44,843 bases of DNA from RGVT01 sp037129475 (GCA_037129475.1 JBAXUY010000011.1:1-44843), one strand, 5' to 3'; shown: positions 18,274-26,088, counted from the stretch's first letter. Program-made: numbers and translations. The notes: generated by a model not told the origin, from the sequence alone.

Positions 18274-19505
18274 GGGGCGAGGTGACGATCGAAGATGTTG
18301 TCCGTGACGTGCTTCGCCACGATCGTCCGGTTCACGCGGAGCAGGTCGGTGTACCGGGCCCCGTGCTTGGCAGCCACCTTGAACGACACGTGGAGCAACT
18401 GCCGCATGTGTGGATTGAACGCCGGGTTCGCAGGCACGTGGCGGACCGCCGCCGCGAACCGCGCACCATCCCAGCCTGCCACCTCCGACACCGGAGGCAG
18501 CCGGGCACGGTCGATGTCGATGACCGAGGCGTAGGGAGCACAGAACTCGTCGACGTGGTCGAGGGCGTAGGCGTAGATTTCCTTGGCGAGCGCCTCACCG
18601 TCACCGCCGGCCTCGGCCAGGCCGATCATCTCCTCGAGCCACGTCGTACCCGCCGTCTTCAGGTGGACACCAGCGGAGGTGCGTGCGAGCGTCCGGCGGA
18701 TCACCGGATAGAGCGAAAATTTGTCGCTCCCCGAGTGCACCGAGAGCTTGAGCGATGCGGGAAGCCCGTAGTGTGCCGCGGCGAACGCACAGACGGCGAT
18801 GTCGTCGGAAAACTCCTGCTCGAACTGCGCGAGGTCGCCGACGTAGTCGACCCCCTTGTTGAACCGTCCCGTGAACTTGGGTGCGATCGTCTGGAGCGGG
18901 ATCTTCTCCTCGGCGAGCAGCGCGAGGATCACGAGCAGTTGCGGCGGTGTCTGCGGTTCGTCGGTCTCGTCCATGCTGACCTCGATGACGACGTCGCCCC
19001 CACGGCCGCGCTCGATATGCCTCCAGATCGCCCCCGCCTCCCGGCAGGCGAGTAGGTACGTGCCGGCGATCCGGGCCACGGCGTCTTCCGACAGCCGGAT
19101 CACCTTCGTGATCCCCGGCACGGCCAGGGGCTTCGCGAGCTCCGGATGCCGGGCCACGAACGCCTTCACGTCGGCCACGGGAGCCGGCTTTCCGATCGAG
19201 TCGGCGACGTCGATCGTGAAGAAGTCGCTCGAGTCGAGGAACCGGTCCACCGTCTCGAGCCGGATGTGGTCGGCATCGACGAACCACGGGTGCGGCCACC
19301 GCCGCGCCGCCACGGCTCTCGCAGCCGCCGCCCGCACGCTTGCCGGCTCGCTGCCGATGAAGGAGTGCTCGCGGTTCGACTTGTTCCACACCGGGGCGAC
19401 GACCACGCCCCGCGCGGCAAGCTTCTCGAACGCGGCGAGGTGGGCCTCCGCCTCCTGGGCGAACCGGTCACCGACGCCGAACGAGAGTCTGGGAAGCGGC
19501 TTCAT
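18255..19505 (-). CDS. Tagaturonate-epimerase family protein (UxaE-like)
   Basis: 416 residues. The conserved start LSFGVGDRFAQEAEAHLAAF, then VWNKSNREHSFIG, FVDADHIRLETVD and SDFFTIDVADSIG fit the UxaE family, whose characterised member in Thermotoga epimerises D-tagaturonate to D-fructuronate. KFTGRFNKGVDYVGD, LKLSVHSGSDKFSLYP and LLHVSFKVAAKHG follow in the second half; the histidines and acids in these blocks are probable metal and substrate ligands. It is first in the operon, directly downstream of the shared regulatory region with the AraC gene. A candidate -10 (TATGCT, 19517-19512) would put transcription start near the ATG at 19505, so the message may be leaderless. The substrate here may be a tagaturonate analogue. 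Confidence 0.78.
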   Translation of the reverse strand: MKPLPRLSFGVGDRFAQEAEAHLAAFEKLAARGVVVAPVWNKSNREHSFIGSEPASVRAAAARAVAARRWPHPWFVDADHIRLETVDRFLDSSDFFTIDVADSIGKPAPVADVKAFVARHPELAKPLAVPGITKVIRLSEDAVARIAGTYLLACREAGAIWRHIERGRGGDVVIEVSMDETDEPQTPPQLLVILALLAEEKIPLQTIAPKFTGRFNKGVDYVGDLAQFEQEFSDDIAVCAFAAAHYGLPASLKLSVHSGSDKFSLYPVIRRTLARTSAGVHLKTAGTTWLEEMIGLAEAGGDGEALAKEIYAYALDHVDEFCAPYASVIDIDRARLPPVSEVAGWDGARFAAAVRHVPANPAFNPHMRQLLHVSFKVAAKHGARYTDLLRVNRTIVAKHVTDNIFDRHLAPLFLDP

Positions 19506-19540
19506 ACCGTGAGCATAGCGAGGGCAGGGCGGCGACTGGA

Positions 19541-19576
19541 ATGATGATTCTTGACTGTCGCATGACTATTCTTGAC
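19541..19576. promoter_or_regulatory. Candidate AraC-type operator, two direct repeats 21 bp apart
   Basis: ATGA-NN-ATTCTTGAC occurs at 19541-19555 and 19562-19576 and matches at 13 of 15 positions. The 21-bp period puts both on the same DNA face, the arrangement of AraC half-sites. The pair lies between the divergent AraC gene and the sugar operon. Its edge abuts the expected -35 position of the operon promoter and also covers the translation start region of the AraC gene, so activation of the operon and autoregulation are both possible. Confidence 0.6.
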
Positions 19577-19580
19577 CTTC

Positions 19581-20474
19581 ATGACCACTCCGCAGCCCCC
19601 CTCTTCGGGCCGACCACGCCGGCCTCTGCCGGCATTCGTCTCGCGTCAGGTCGTGACGGCCCGCCGGTATTTTCTCGACCTGCGGCCCACCCACCGTGGG
19701 CCGCTCACGGTCGTGTGCGGTGGTGAAGAGCGGGTGCGGAACGATTACCGCGTGGCACGCGACGATTTCCCCTACTACTGCGTCGAATTCGTCGCTGCGG
19801 GCCGGGGCACGCTCACGCTCGACGGCCGCGTGAAGCCGCTCGCCGCCGGCTCCGTTTTCTCCTACGGCCCGGGCATCGCTCACGCCATTCAAACTGACCG
19901 CCGGCACAGGCTATGGAAATACTACGTTGATTTCGTGGGCCGCGACGCCACGCGACTCCTGCGCTCCGCCCGGCTCGCTCCGGGCAGCCACGCGGCCGTC
20001 GGCAGGCCGGGCGAGATTCGGGCGATCTTCAACCTCCTTCAGCAGTGTGGCCTGGCCCACTCGGCGCACAGCCAGTCCCTCTGCTCGCAGCTCCTCGGCG
20101 TGTTGCTCACGAAGCTCCGTGAGGTGACGCTGGCCGCCGACGGCGTCGGCGGCGTCGCCTACGGAACCTTCGAGGCGTTCCGACGATTTCTGGCCGCGCA
20201 CCGAGACCGGCTCGTGTCGGTCGAGCAGGCGGCCGCCGAGTTCGGCATCTCCACCGCCTACGCCTGCCGCCTCTTCCGTCGCTACGGGACAACGAGCCCC
20301 TACCAGGAACTCCTGCGCCAGCGCATGACCCTTGCCGCCGACCTGCTCGCGCACGATCGTCTCCAGGTGCAACAGGCCGCCGTCCGCCTGGGCTTCACCG
20401 ACGCCTCGCAGTTCTCCCGGGCTTTCAAGCGCGTCGCCGGAGTCTCCCCCAGCGCCTTCCAGCGCCGAGCGTGA
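19581..20474 (+). CDS. AraC-family transcriptional regulator
   Basis: 297 residues from the ATG at 19581; a TTG nine bases earlier is in frame but less likely. The N-terminal half is a cupin-like sensor: YYCVEFVAAGRGTLTLDGR and LAAGSVFSYGPGIAHAIQT, as in regulators that bind sugars. The C-terminal 100 residues hold two helix-turn-helix motifs, VSVEQAAAEFGISTAYACRLFRRY and VQQAAVRLGFTDASQFSRAFKR, ending in VSPSAFQRR. It is transcribed divergently from the sugar operon across about 75 bases that contain a paired direct repeat, so it is the likely regulator of that operon, responding to L-galactose, L-fucose or a derivative. The inducer is inference. Confidence 0.93.
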   Translation: MTTPQPPSSGRPRRPLPAFVSRQVVTARRYFLDLRPTHRGPLTVVCGGEERVRNDYRVARDDFPYYCVEFVAAGRGTLTLDGRVKPLAAGSVFSYGPGIAHAIQTDRRHRLWKYYVDFVGRDATRLLRSARLAPGSHAAVGRPGEIRAIFNLLQQCGLAHSAHSQSLCSQLLGVLLTKLREVTLAADGVGGVAYGTFEAFRRFLAAHRDRLVSVEQAAAEFGISTAYACRLFRRYGTTSPYQELLRQRMTLAADLLAHDRLQVQQAAVRLGFTDASQFSRAFKRVAGVSPSAFQRRA

Positions 20475-20612
20475 CGCCTGCTTTTTGAAACTACCCCCTG
20501 ATCCAACCCGGCTTCGGGCTCCCCATATCCCGTCGCCGAACGGCAGGGCACTTGCTAACCGCCCGCATTCGGAGCCGGCGCGGGCGTCGACCACCATGCA
20601 GCATGGCAGCAT

Positions 20613-20634
20613 GACAGGCTCGACGCCTCGTCTA
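20613..20634 (-). repeat. GACAGGC hairpin repeat, copy 4 (degenerate)
   Basis: GACAGGC-TCGAC-GCCTCGTC-TA on the plus strand resembles the other copies but has one changed stem position and a longer loop. The TAG stop of gyrB (20634-20632) is within it, as in copies 1 and 3. Confidence 0.45.
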
Positions 20635-23112
20635 CACGTCGAGGTTCTTGACGTCGAGCGCGTGACGTTCGATGAATTCGCGGCGCGGCTCCACCTTCTC
20701 ACCCATCAGCACGCGAAACAGATCGTCGGCCGCCGCTGCGTCGGTCATCGTGACACGCAGCAGCGTGCGATTGGCCGGGTCGAGCGTTGTGTCGCGAAGC
20801 TCTTCGGCGTTCATTTCACCGAGGCCCTTGAAGCGGGTGATCGAGAGCCCCTTCTCGCCGGCCCGGCGCACGGCCGTGAGCAGTCCGCGCAGGTCCTCGA
20901 GGCCGATCTCGTTCTCGCCGCGGCGGAGCGTGTAGCGGGCGTCCTCGCTGCCGGTGCGGTCCTGCGGCATGAGCGAGTCGATCCCGAAGCCCATCGCCTC
21001 GAGTTCCTTCAGGCCGGCGTTGATGCTCCGCACCTCGTGCAGGTCGATGACCACGAGCTGGTCGCGGCCCGTATCGTGGGCCGTGCCGGGGGTCGCGTCG
21101 TTGGCGGCCACGGATTCCTCGATCCGGCCCACGGCGAGCGTGCCGCCGGCGGCCTGCTCCTTCCCCTTCACGAACGCCTCGAAGTCGTCACGGCTGGTGA
21201 ACCAGTGCTCTTCGACGCCGTAATAGACGTGATACATCGGCAGCTTGCCCGTTTTCGCATCGCGCCGGGCGGCGTGATCGCGGAGGCTGATGCCCCGCTT
21301 CTCGAGCGCGATGAGCGCGTCCTCGAGGCCGGCGAGCGTCCGGCAGAGCTTCTGCATCTGTTCGCCCGAGATTTCGCGGCCGTCTCCCGGCAGGAAAACG
21401 CCTTCGCCGAGGCCTTGGTCGAGAAGCTGCGTCTTCATCTCCTCCTCCGTCTGCACGTAGTAGACGGTCTTCTTCGACCGCACGCGGAACAGCGGCGGCT
21501 GGGCCACGTAGACGTGGCCAGCGGCCACGAGCTGGTACATCTGCCGGTAGAAGAACGTGAGCAGGAGCGTGCGGATGTGCGAGCCGTCGACGTCGGCGTC
21601 AGTCATGATCACGACCTTGTCGTAGCGCCTTTTCGCGAGGTCGGCCTCCACGCCGATCCCGGCGCCGATCGCCGAGATCACGCTCCTGACCTCCTCGTTG
21701 GCGAGCACCTTGTCTTCGCGGCTCTTGTAGGCATTGATGATCTTGCCACGCAGCGGAAGGATCGCCTGGTACTCCCGATGGCGGCCTCCTTCGGCGCTGC
21801 CGCCGGCACTGTCGCCCTCCACGAGATACAGCTCGCACCGCGCGACGTCGCGGCTCGTGCAATCGCGGAGCTTGCCCGGCAGGCCGCCGCCGGAGAGGGC
21901 GCCCTTGCGCTCGCGCAAGAGCTGCTTCGCCTTCTTCGCGGCCTCGCGGGCTTCGGCGGCGAGCACGCCCTTTTGGACGATCGCCTTGGCACTCTTCGGG
22001 TTTTCCTCGAGATACTTCGAGAGAAAGTCGCCGACGGCCGAGTTGATGATCCCCTCCACCTCGCCGTTGCCGAGCTTCGTCTTCGTCTGCCCCTCGAACT
22101 GCGGGTGTGGCACGCGGACGCTGATCACGGCCGTCAGCCCCTCGCGGACGTCCTCGCCGGTCGGCACGAGATCCTTGTAGAGGCCGGTCTTCTTGCCGTA
22201 GGCGTTGAGGGCACGCGTGATCGCGGCGCGAAATCCAGACACGTGGGTGCCCCCCTCCGTCGTCGAGATGTTGTTGACGTAACTGTGGAGGCTTTCGGTG
22301 TATTCACCGGTGTACTGCAGGGCGATATCCCAGGTGATGCCGTCGCCGGCACCCTTGATCGCGATGACGTCGGCATGGATCGGGTCGCTCGCCTTGTTCA
22401 GATACTCGACGAATTCCTCGACGCCCCGCTCGTAGCAATACTGCTCGCTCGACCCGGTCGCCGCGTCGGTGAACGTGATGCTCACACCCGAGTTGAGGAA
22501 GGCGAGTTCCCGCAGGCGGCGCGAGAGGACGTCCCAGGAAAACTTCGTCTGCGGAAAGATCTGCGGGTCGGGCTTGAACGTCGTCTTCGTGCCGGCGCGG
22601 GTGGTCGTGCCCATCTTGCGCACCGGGCCGGTCGGCTCGCCCCGCTGGTATTCCTGCTGCCAGACGTGGCCTTCGCGGGAGACCTCCACCTCGCACCATT
22701 CGGAGAGGAAGTTGACCACCGTGACGCCCACGCCGTGCAGGCCGCCCGACGTCTGGTAGGCGCCCTTTTCGAACTTGCCGCCGAACTTGAGGACCGTCAT
22801 CACCCCCTCGAGAGTGGACACCTCGCGGTCCATCTCCTCGGACAGCTGCGGATGCCGGTCGACCGGGATGCCACGGCCGTCATCCTCCACCGTCACGCTG
22901 CCGTCGACGTTCACCGTCACCGTGACGTTCTTGGCATACCCGGCCATGCACTCGTCGATCGAGTTGTCGACCACCTCGTACACGAGGTGGTGCAGACCGC
23001 GCGACGTGTTGTCGCCGATGTACATGCCGAACCGCTCGCGCACGTGCTCGCGGTCGGAAAGGTGCTTGAGATCGGCACTCGTGTAGTCCGGCTGGCTGGA
23101 CGCATCTGCCAT
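20632..23112 (-). CDS. gyrB: DNA gyrase subunit B
   Basis: 826 residues; ATPase subunit of the type II topoisomerase that introduces negative supercoils. The GHKL ATPase site is clear: EVVDNSIDECMAGY, DDGRGIPVD and TSGGLHGVGVTVVN. The transducer follows, then the TOPRIM domain with LVEGDSAGGSA, PLRGKIINA and MTDADVDGSHIRT. The C-terminal GyrA-contact region ends with ITRFKGLGEMNAEEL. About 170 residues lie between the TOPRIM DxDxD block and the tail, longer than in B. subtilis and like other Gram-negative GyrB with an insertion. It is the third gene of dnaN-dciA-gyrB, starting 3 bases after the dciA stop. Its stop codon overlaps a degenerate hairpin repeat. Confidence 0.97.
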   Translation of the reverse strand: MADASSQPDYTSADLKHLSDREHVRERFGMYIGDNTSRGLHHLVYEVVDNSIDECMAGYAKNVTVTVNVDGSVTVEDDGRGIPVDRHPQLSEEMDREVSTLEGVMTVLKFGGKFEKGAYQTSGGLHGVGVTVVNFLSEWCEVEVSREGHVWQQEYQRGEPTGPVRKMGTTTRAGTKTTFKPDPQIFPQTKFSWDVLSRRLRELAFLNSGVSITFTDAATGSSEQYCYERGVEEFVEYLNKASDPIHADVIAIKGAGDGITWDIALQYTGEYTESLHSYVNNISTTEGGTHVSGFRAAITRALNAYGKKTGLYKDLVPTGEDVREGLTAVISVRVPHPQFEGQTKTKLGNGEVEGIINSAVGDFLSKYLEENPKSAKAIVQKGVLAAEAREAAKKAKQLLRERKGALSGGGLPGKLRDCTSRDVARCELYLVEGDSAGGSAEGGRHREYQAILPLRGKIINAYKSREDKVLANEEVRSVISAIGAGIGVEADLAKRRYDKVVIMTDADVDGSHIRTLLLTFFYRQMYQLVAAGHVYVAQPPLFRVRSKKTVYYVQTEEEMKTQLLDQGLGEGVFLPGDGREISGEQMQKLCRTLAGLEDALIALEKRGISLRDHAARRDAKTGKLPMYHVYYGVEEHWFTSRDDFEAFVKGKEQAAGGTLAVGRIEESVAANDATPGTAHDTGRDQLVVIDLHEVRSINAGLKELEAMGFGIDSLMPQDRTGSEDARYTLRRGENEIGLEDLRGLLTAVRRAGEKGLSITRFKGLGEMNAEELRDTTLDPANRTLLRVTMTDAAAADDLFRVLMGEKVEPRREFIERHALDVKNLDV

Positions 23113-23115
23113 GGT

Positions 23116-23478
23116 TCAACTCCCCCTGTCGTTGGACGATGTCGATCGGCCGGCGTCGGCGAGCACGCGGCAACGGATGTCGGCGATACCCTCGCCGGGC
23201 ACGCTTGCCGCGAGCTTGGCGAGGATGTCCCGCTTGTGGAAACCCATCTCTTGCACGAGTGCCGAGTGGCTCACGAAGACCTCGAGCACGCCACGCTTCA
23301 CGAGGCCCGGCTGTGACGTGCCGCGGAACACACCCGGAACCGCCTGCTCCCAGGCGTCGACGAGCGCCCCTGCGGTCTGCTCCTGGTCGTAGCCGGTGCG
23401 GGCCAGGAGCCGCGACACGAGGCCACCGATCGATCGCGGTCCGCCGGGAGTGTTGTTCATCGGGATCGGCATCGCCAT
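23116..23478 (-). CDS. dciA: DUF721/DciA-family replicative helicase loader
   Basis: 120 residues, small soluble protein. IGGLVSRLLARTGYDQEQ and ALVDAWEQAVPG then LEVFVSHSALVQEMGFHKRDILAKL match the DUF721 domain, whose member DciA loads the DnaB helicase in bacteria that lack DnaC/DnaI. Position supports this: it is between dnaN and gyrB, in the slot where recF stands in the classical dnaA-dnaN-recF-gyrB order, and DUF721 genes often sit there. It is 3 bases from both neighbours, so translation is coupled. Two alternative starts lie within six codons (MAMPIPM). Confidence 0.82.
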   Translation of the reverse strand: MAMPIPMNNTPGGPRSIGGLVSRLLARTGYDQEQTAGALVDAWEQAVPGVFRGTSQPGLVKRGVLEVFVSHSALVQEMGFHKRDILAKLAASVPGEGIADIRCRVLADAGRSTSSNDRGS

Positions 23479-23481
23479 GGG

Positions 23482-24594
23482 TCAGTCAGCGGCCAGCGGC
23501 ATGATCACGTAGCCGTAGCCGTCTTCGGTGCGGCACACGCATGCGCTCTGGGGGTCGGTGAGTTCCACCGACACGCTCGCTCCGGCGTCGAGGACACGGA
23601 GGAAGTCGCTCATGAACCGGGGATCGAGTTTGATCCTGACGGTGGTGCCCGAGTGGTCGACCGGCAGTTCGATCCGACTTTCACCACTCTCGGCCGATCG
23701 CCCCGAAAGCACGAGCCGGCCCGGCTCGAACACGAAATCGACCCCCTTCGACTGCTCGCTGGTCACGATCGCCGCCTGACGCACGGCGGCCAGGAACGGG
23801 CCGGTGACGAGGCTCACCCGCACCGCCTCAGGCCGCTCGGGAAACACGTCACGCCAGCGTGGAAAACGTCCTTCCACGAGCCGGGCGGAAATCGTCGTCG
23901 GTCCGGTTTTCACGAGGATTTCCGCGGGGCGAACGCCCACGTGCACGGGCGCGTCGGCTGCCGCGAGACACCGTTCCATGAGTTGCATCGCGCGGGCGGG
24001 CACGATCGGCTGGGCATCGGACGGACTGCCATTGAACCCCGCGGCCGGGCCCTCCATCTTGGCGAGACGGCGGCCGTCCGTGCCGACGGCGGTCACTGTC
24101 CGCGTCGAAAGTTCCAGGAGCACGCCACCCAGGGCGAATCGGCTCGATTCGTTGTCGGTCGCGAACACGGTGCGCTTGACGAGTTCCCGGACCAGCGGCG
24201 TCGAGAGTTCGAAGCAGGGTTCGTTCGGAAACGTGGCCACCGACGGGAATTCGAGCGGATCCTCTCCCGGAAGGCGGAACTCACTCCGCGGGGCCTTCAC
24301 GACCGTGGCCGTTCCATCCGCGGACAGTTCGAAGACGGTGCCCGGGGCGCTCTCGCGAACGATCGCGGCGAGCCGTGCACTCGGCAGCAGAGCGGCACCC
24401 GGCGCCAGAGTTTCGACACCCTCGATCTCGGTACGAATACCCACCTCGAGATCGGTCGCCGACAGGACGGCGGAATCACTCGTCGCCTCGAGCTTGACGT
24501 TCGTGAGAACCGGCTTTGGCGAACGAGCCGGCACCACGGCCGACGCACTCTGCAGGGCTGCGAGGAGCGGCTCGCGGGAACAACGCACTTTCAT
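23482..24594 (-). CDS. dnaN: DNA polymerase III beta subunit (sliding clamp)
   Basis: 370 residues, the usual length, folding as three similar domains that dimerise into the ring holding DNA polymerase on DNA. Blocks seen are MKVRCSREPLLAALQSASAVVPARSPKPVLTNV (domain I), FELSTPLVRELVKRTVFATDNESSRFALGGVLLEL (domain II), VGTDGRRLAKMEG and the terminal YGYVIMPL, close to the clamp C-terminal MPMRL. First gene of dnaN-dciA-gyrB. A perfect 9-bp inverted repeat sits 22 bases upstream of the ATG, with GGAAAGGA as the likely ribosome binding site directly after it. Confidence 0.96.
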   Translation of the reverse strand: MKVRCSREPLLAALQSASAVVPARSPKPVLTNVKLEATSDSAVLSATDLEVGIRTEIEGVETLAPGAALLPSARLAAIVRESAPGTVFELSADGTATVVKAPRSEFRLPGEDPLEFPSVATFPNEPCFELSTPLVRELVKRTVFATDNESSRFALGGVLLELSTRTVTAVGTDGRRLAKMEGPAAGFNGSPSDAQPIVPARAMQLMERCLAAADAPVHVGVRPAEILVKTGPTTISARLVEGRFPRWRDVFPERPEAVRVSLVTGPFLAAVRQAAIVTSEQSKGVDFVFEPGRLVLSGRSAESGESRIELPVDHSGTTVRIKLDPRFMSDFLRVLDAGASVSVELTDPQSACVCRTEDGYGYVIMPLAAD

Positions 24595-24615
24595 CAGGCT
24601 GGAACGGTCCTTTCC

Positions 24616-24654
24616 AAGGGATCTGCAGGGACGTGCCGCAGGGGGAGATCCCTT
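24616..24654 (-). promoter_or_regulatory. Inverted repeat in the dnaN leader
   Basis: AAGGGATCT at 24616-24624 and AGATCCCTT at 24646-24654 are perfect complements around 21 bases. In the dnaN transcript this would form a 9-bp hairpin that ends just before the GGAAAGGA ribosome binding site and 22 bases before the start codon. It could be a protein operator or a translation-control hairpin. Confidence 0.5.
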
Positions 24655-24856
24655 ACTGTACCCGACGCGGGGCTCGCTGAAATCCCCTGCAAACCCCGTC
24701 GTTCCGCAGGGTTTTTGTGCCCGGACAGAGCCCTCTTCTTTCTCTTCTCAAAAGGAATGATTTGGAGCAGAAATCAGTGAGGAAGGAGGAGTAATAAGAA
24801 GAAAGAATATGGCGTCCGTCCACGGCGATGAAAAACCGAGCTGGTCTGCTCCGGAA

Positions 24857-24906
24857 ACCGTTTCAGGGCAACACGATGGGATGCATATGTGCGATGTTGA
24901 AACGGT
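24857..24906. repeat. 9-bp inverted repeat in the gene-poor region
   Basis: ACCGTTTCA (24857-24865) and TGAAACGGT (24898-24906) are perfect complements with a 32-base loop that can pair further (ACA with TGT). A separate 7-bp hairpin, GTGAACG/CGTTCAC with a 5-base loop, lies at 25009-25027. They suggest a structured non-coding RNA or a protein-binding region. Confidence 0.4.
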
Positions 24907-25116
24907 GTCGAATGCCTGTCGAAACCCGTCTGGTTGGCAGGTGAATCCAGACTGGGATCATGCCCGTTCTCGGAACGGCAGACTGCTGAATCGCGACCGG
25001 CTCGTCGTGTGAACGGCGAACGTTCACGATGCATTCGCCGCCGATTGGCCGGTGGCGGGCATGACGGCGACGGCGCAGCGAGATGTTCTGGCGACGAGCA
25101 GACAGCCAGCCGACGG

Positions 25117-25593
25117 CTACCGGACTTCGAGCAGTTCGACGAGAAAGTGGAGCGTGGCGTTGGGCGGGATGACCGGCGGCGCGCCGCGGACTCCGTAGCC
25201 GAGATTGGCGGGGATCAACAGCTCGATCATGCCACCTTGGCCGACGAGTTGCATGCCCTCTGTCCAGCCCGGGATGACGCCGTTGAGCGGAAACTCGATC
25301 GCCTCGCCGCGTTGGTAGGAACTGTCGAATACCTTCCCGTCGTCGAGCCAGCCGTGGTAGTTGACCTTCACGGTGTTCGATGCCTTGGGGTTCGCTCCGG
25401 CACCCTTGCGGAGCACCCGGTACTGGAGGCCGGAGCCGGTCGTGGCAAACGCCTTCGGCGCAGCGGCGTCGATTGCACCGGCGCCGGCCGGCAATTGAGG
25501 ATGGGGCACGTCGGCTGCCATGAGGGTCTCCCGGGGGGCGAGGGTGAAGACGAACAGGCAGCAAACGACGGCGGACACGCAGAGGCGACGCAT
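25117..25593 (-). CDS. FKBP-type peptidyl-prolyl cis-trans isomerase, exported
   Basis: 158 residues from the ATG at 25593, chosen because it begins a signal peptide (RRLCVSAVVCCLFVFTLAP, cleavage near MAAD) and has AGGAG about 9 bases upstream; a longer frame upstream is not needed. Residues 50-158 are one FKBP domain: GLQYRVLRKGAG, VNYHGWLDDGKVFDSSYQRG, FPLNGVIPGWTEGMQLV, LLIPANLGYG and the end LHFLVELLEV. It should catalyse proline isomerisation during folding of exported proteins. The small membrane protein gene upstream (25643) ends 49 bases earlier on the same strand. Confidence 0.95.
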   Translation of the reverse strand: MRRLCVSAVVCCLFVFTLAPRETLMAADVPHPQLPAGAGAIDAAAPKAFATTGSGLQYRVLRKGAGANPKASNTVKVNYHGWLDDGKVFDSSYQRGEAIEFPLNGVIPGWTEGMQLVGQGGMIELLIPANLGYGVRGAPPVIPPNATLHFLVELLEVR

Positions 25594-25642
25594 CGGTCGG
25601 GGCTCCTGGGGGTGAAGGAAGCCCCGGGAGTATAGCAGTTTG

Positions 25643-25945
25643 CTACCGATACGTCGGGTCGCTGGCCTGGCGGACGCGTTCGGCGGCCCGCATGGCGTCG
25701 GCGCCGATTTCGCGGCCCACGGCCTGGGCCCGGTCACGATTGAACGTGACGGACGGCATGCCGCCCGAAAACGACACGGTGATCACCCCCGTGGCGATCA
25801 GGATCGGAATCAACAGGAGGAACAGCCGGGAGCCGAGTTTCGACATGGCCACCTGTTGCACGGGCGCCGGCATGCCCACCGTCGCCACCTGGGCGATTCG
25901 CTGCGTGTAGCTCATGCTCTTCGAACTCTTCTTTCTGCCGGCCAT
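25643..25945 (-). CDS. Small single-pass membrane protein of unknown function
   Basis: 100 residues. A basic start (AGRKKSSKS) and about 35 soluble residues precede one membrane helix, LFLLLIPILIATGVITVSF, at about 40-58. The remaining 40 residues, with NRDRAQAVGREIGADAMRAAERVRQ, look helical and charged. I recognise no family. AGGAGGAA lies 5 bases before the ATG, a strong ribosome binding site that supports a real gene. It lies between FKBP and patB on the same strand. Confidence 0.7.
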   Translation of the reverse strand: MAGRKKSSKSMSYTQRIAQVATVGMPAPVQQVAMSKLGSRLFLLLIPILIATGVITVSFSGGMPSVTFNRDRAQAVGREIGADAMRAAERVRQASDPTYR

Positions 25946-26088
25946 TGCATTCCTCCTCGAGAGTTGTCTTCCTCAGGAGAGATCGTCGCCCGGCCGCCCG
26001 GCCCTGTACTGCGGCCCGGGGAGCGGATCAGAGCCGACGGCAGCCGCAAACTCGGCGTAGTTCCCCGCCTCGCCGCCCCCTTCCCCGC

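Larger units (their letters stand above)
24595..25116. other. Gene-poor region upstream of dnaN
   Basis: About 520 bases. The part from about 24720 to 25030 is visibly richer in A/T than its surroundings and has a pyrimidine run (24731-24749) and a purine run (24781-24807) that share an 8-bp inverted repeat (24736-24743 with 24800-24807). There are further inverted repeats at 24857-24906 and 25009-25027. A 67-codon open frame at 24809-25012 has codon use unlike its neighbours and no homology I recognise, so it is not called. I saw no DnaA boxes of the TTATNCACA type. Confidence 0.6.

Noticed and set aside
24809..25012. 67-codon open frame on the plus strand
   Set aside because: The purine-rich GGAAGGAGGAG is about 18 bases from the ATG, codon use is unlike the neighbours, there is no recognisable homology, and the frame overlaps inverted repeats.
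24595..25116. Chromosomal replication origin
   Set aside because: The place next to dnaN is suggestive, but no DnaA-box cluster of the TTATNCACA type was seen, and GC skew cannot be judged from one window.
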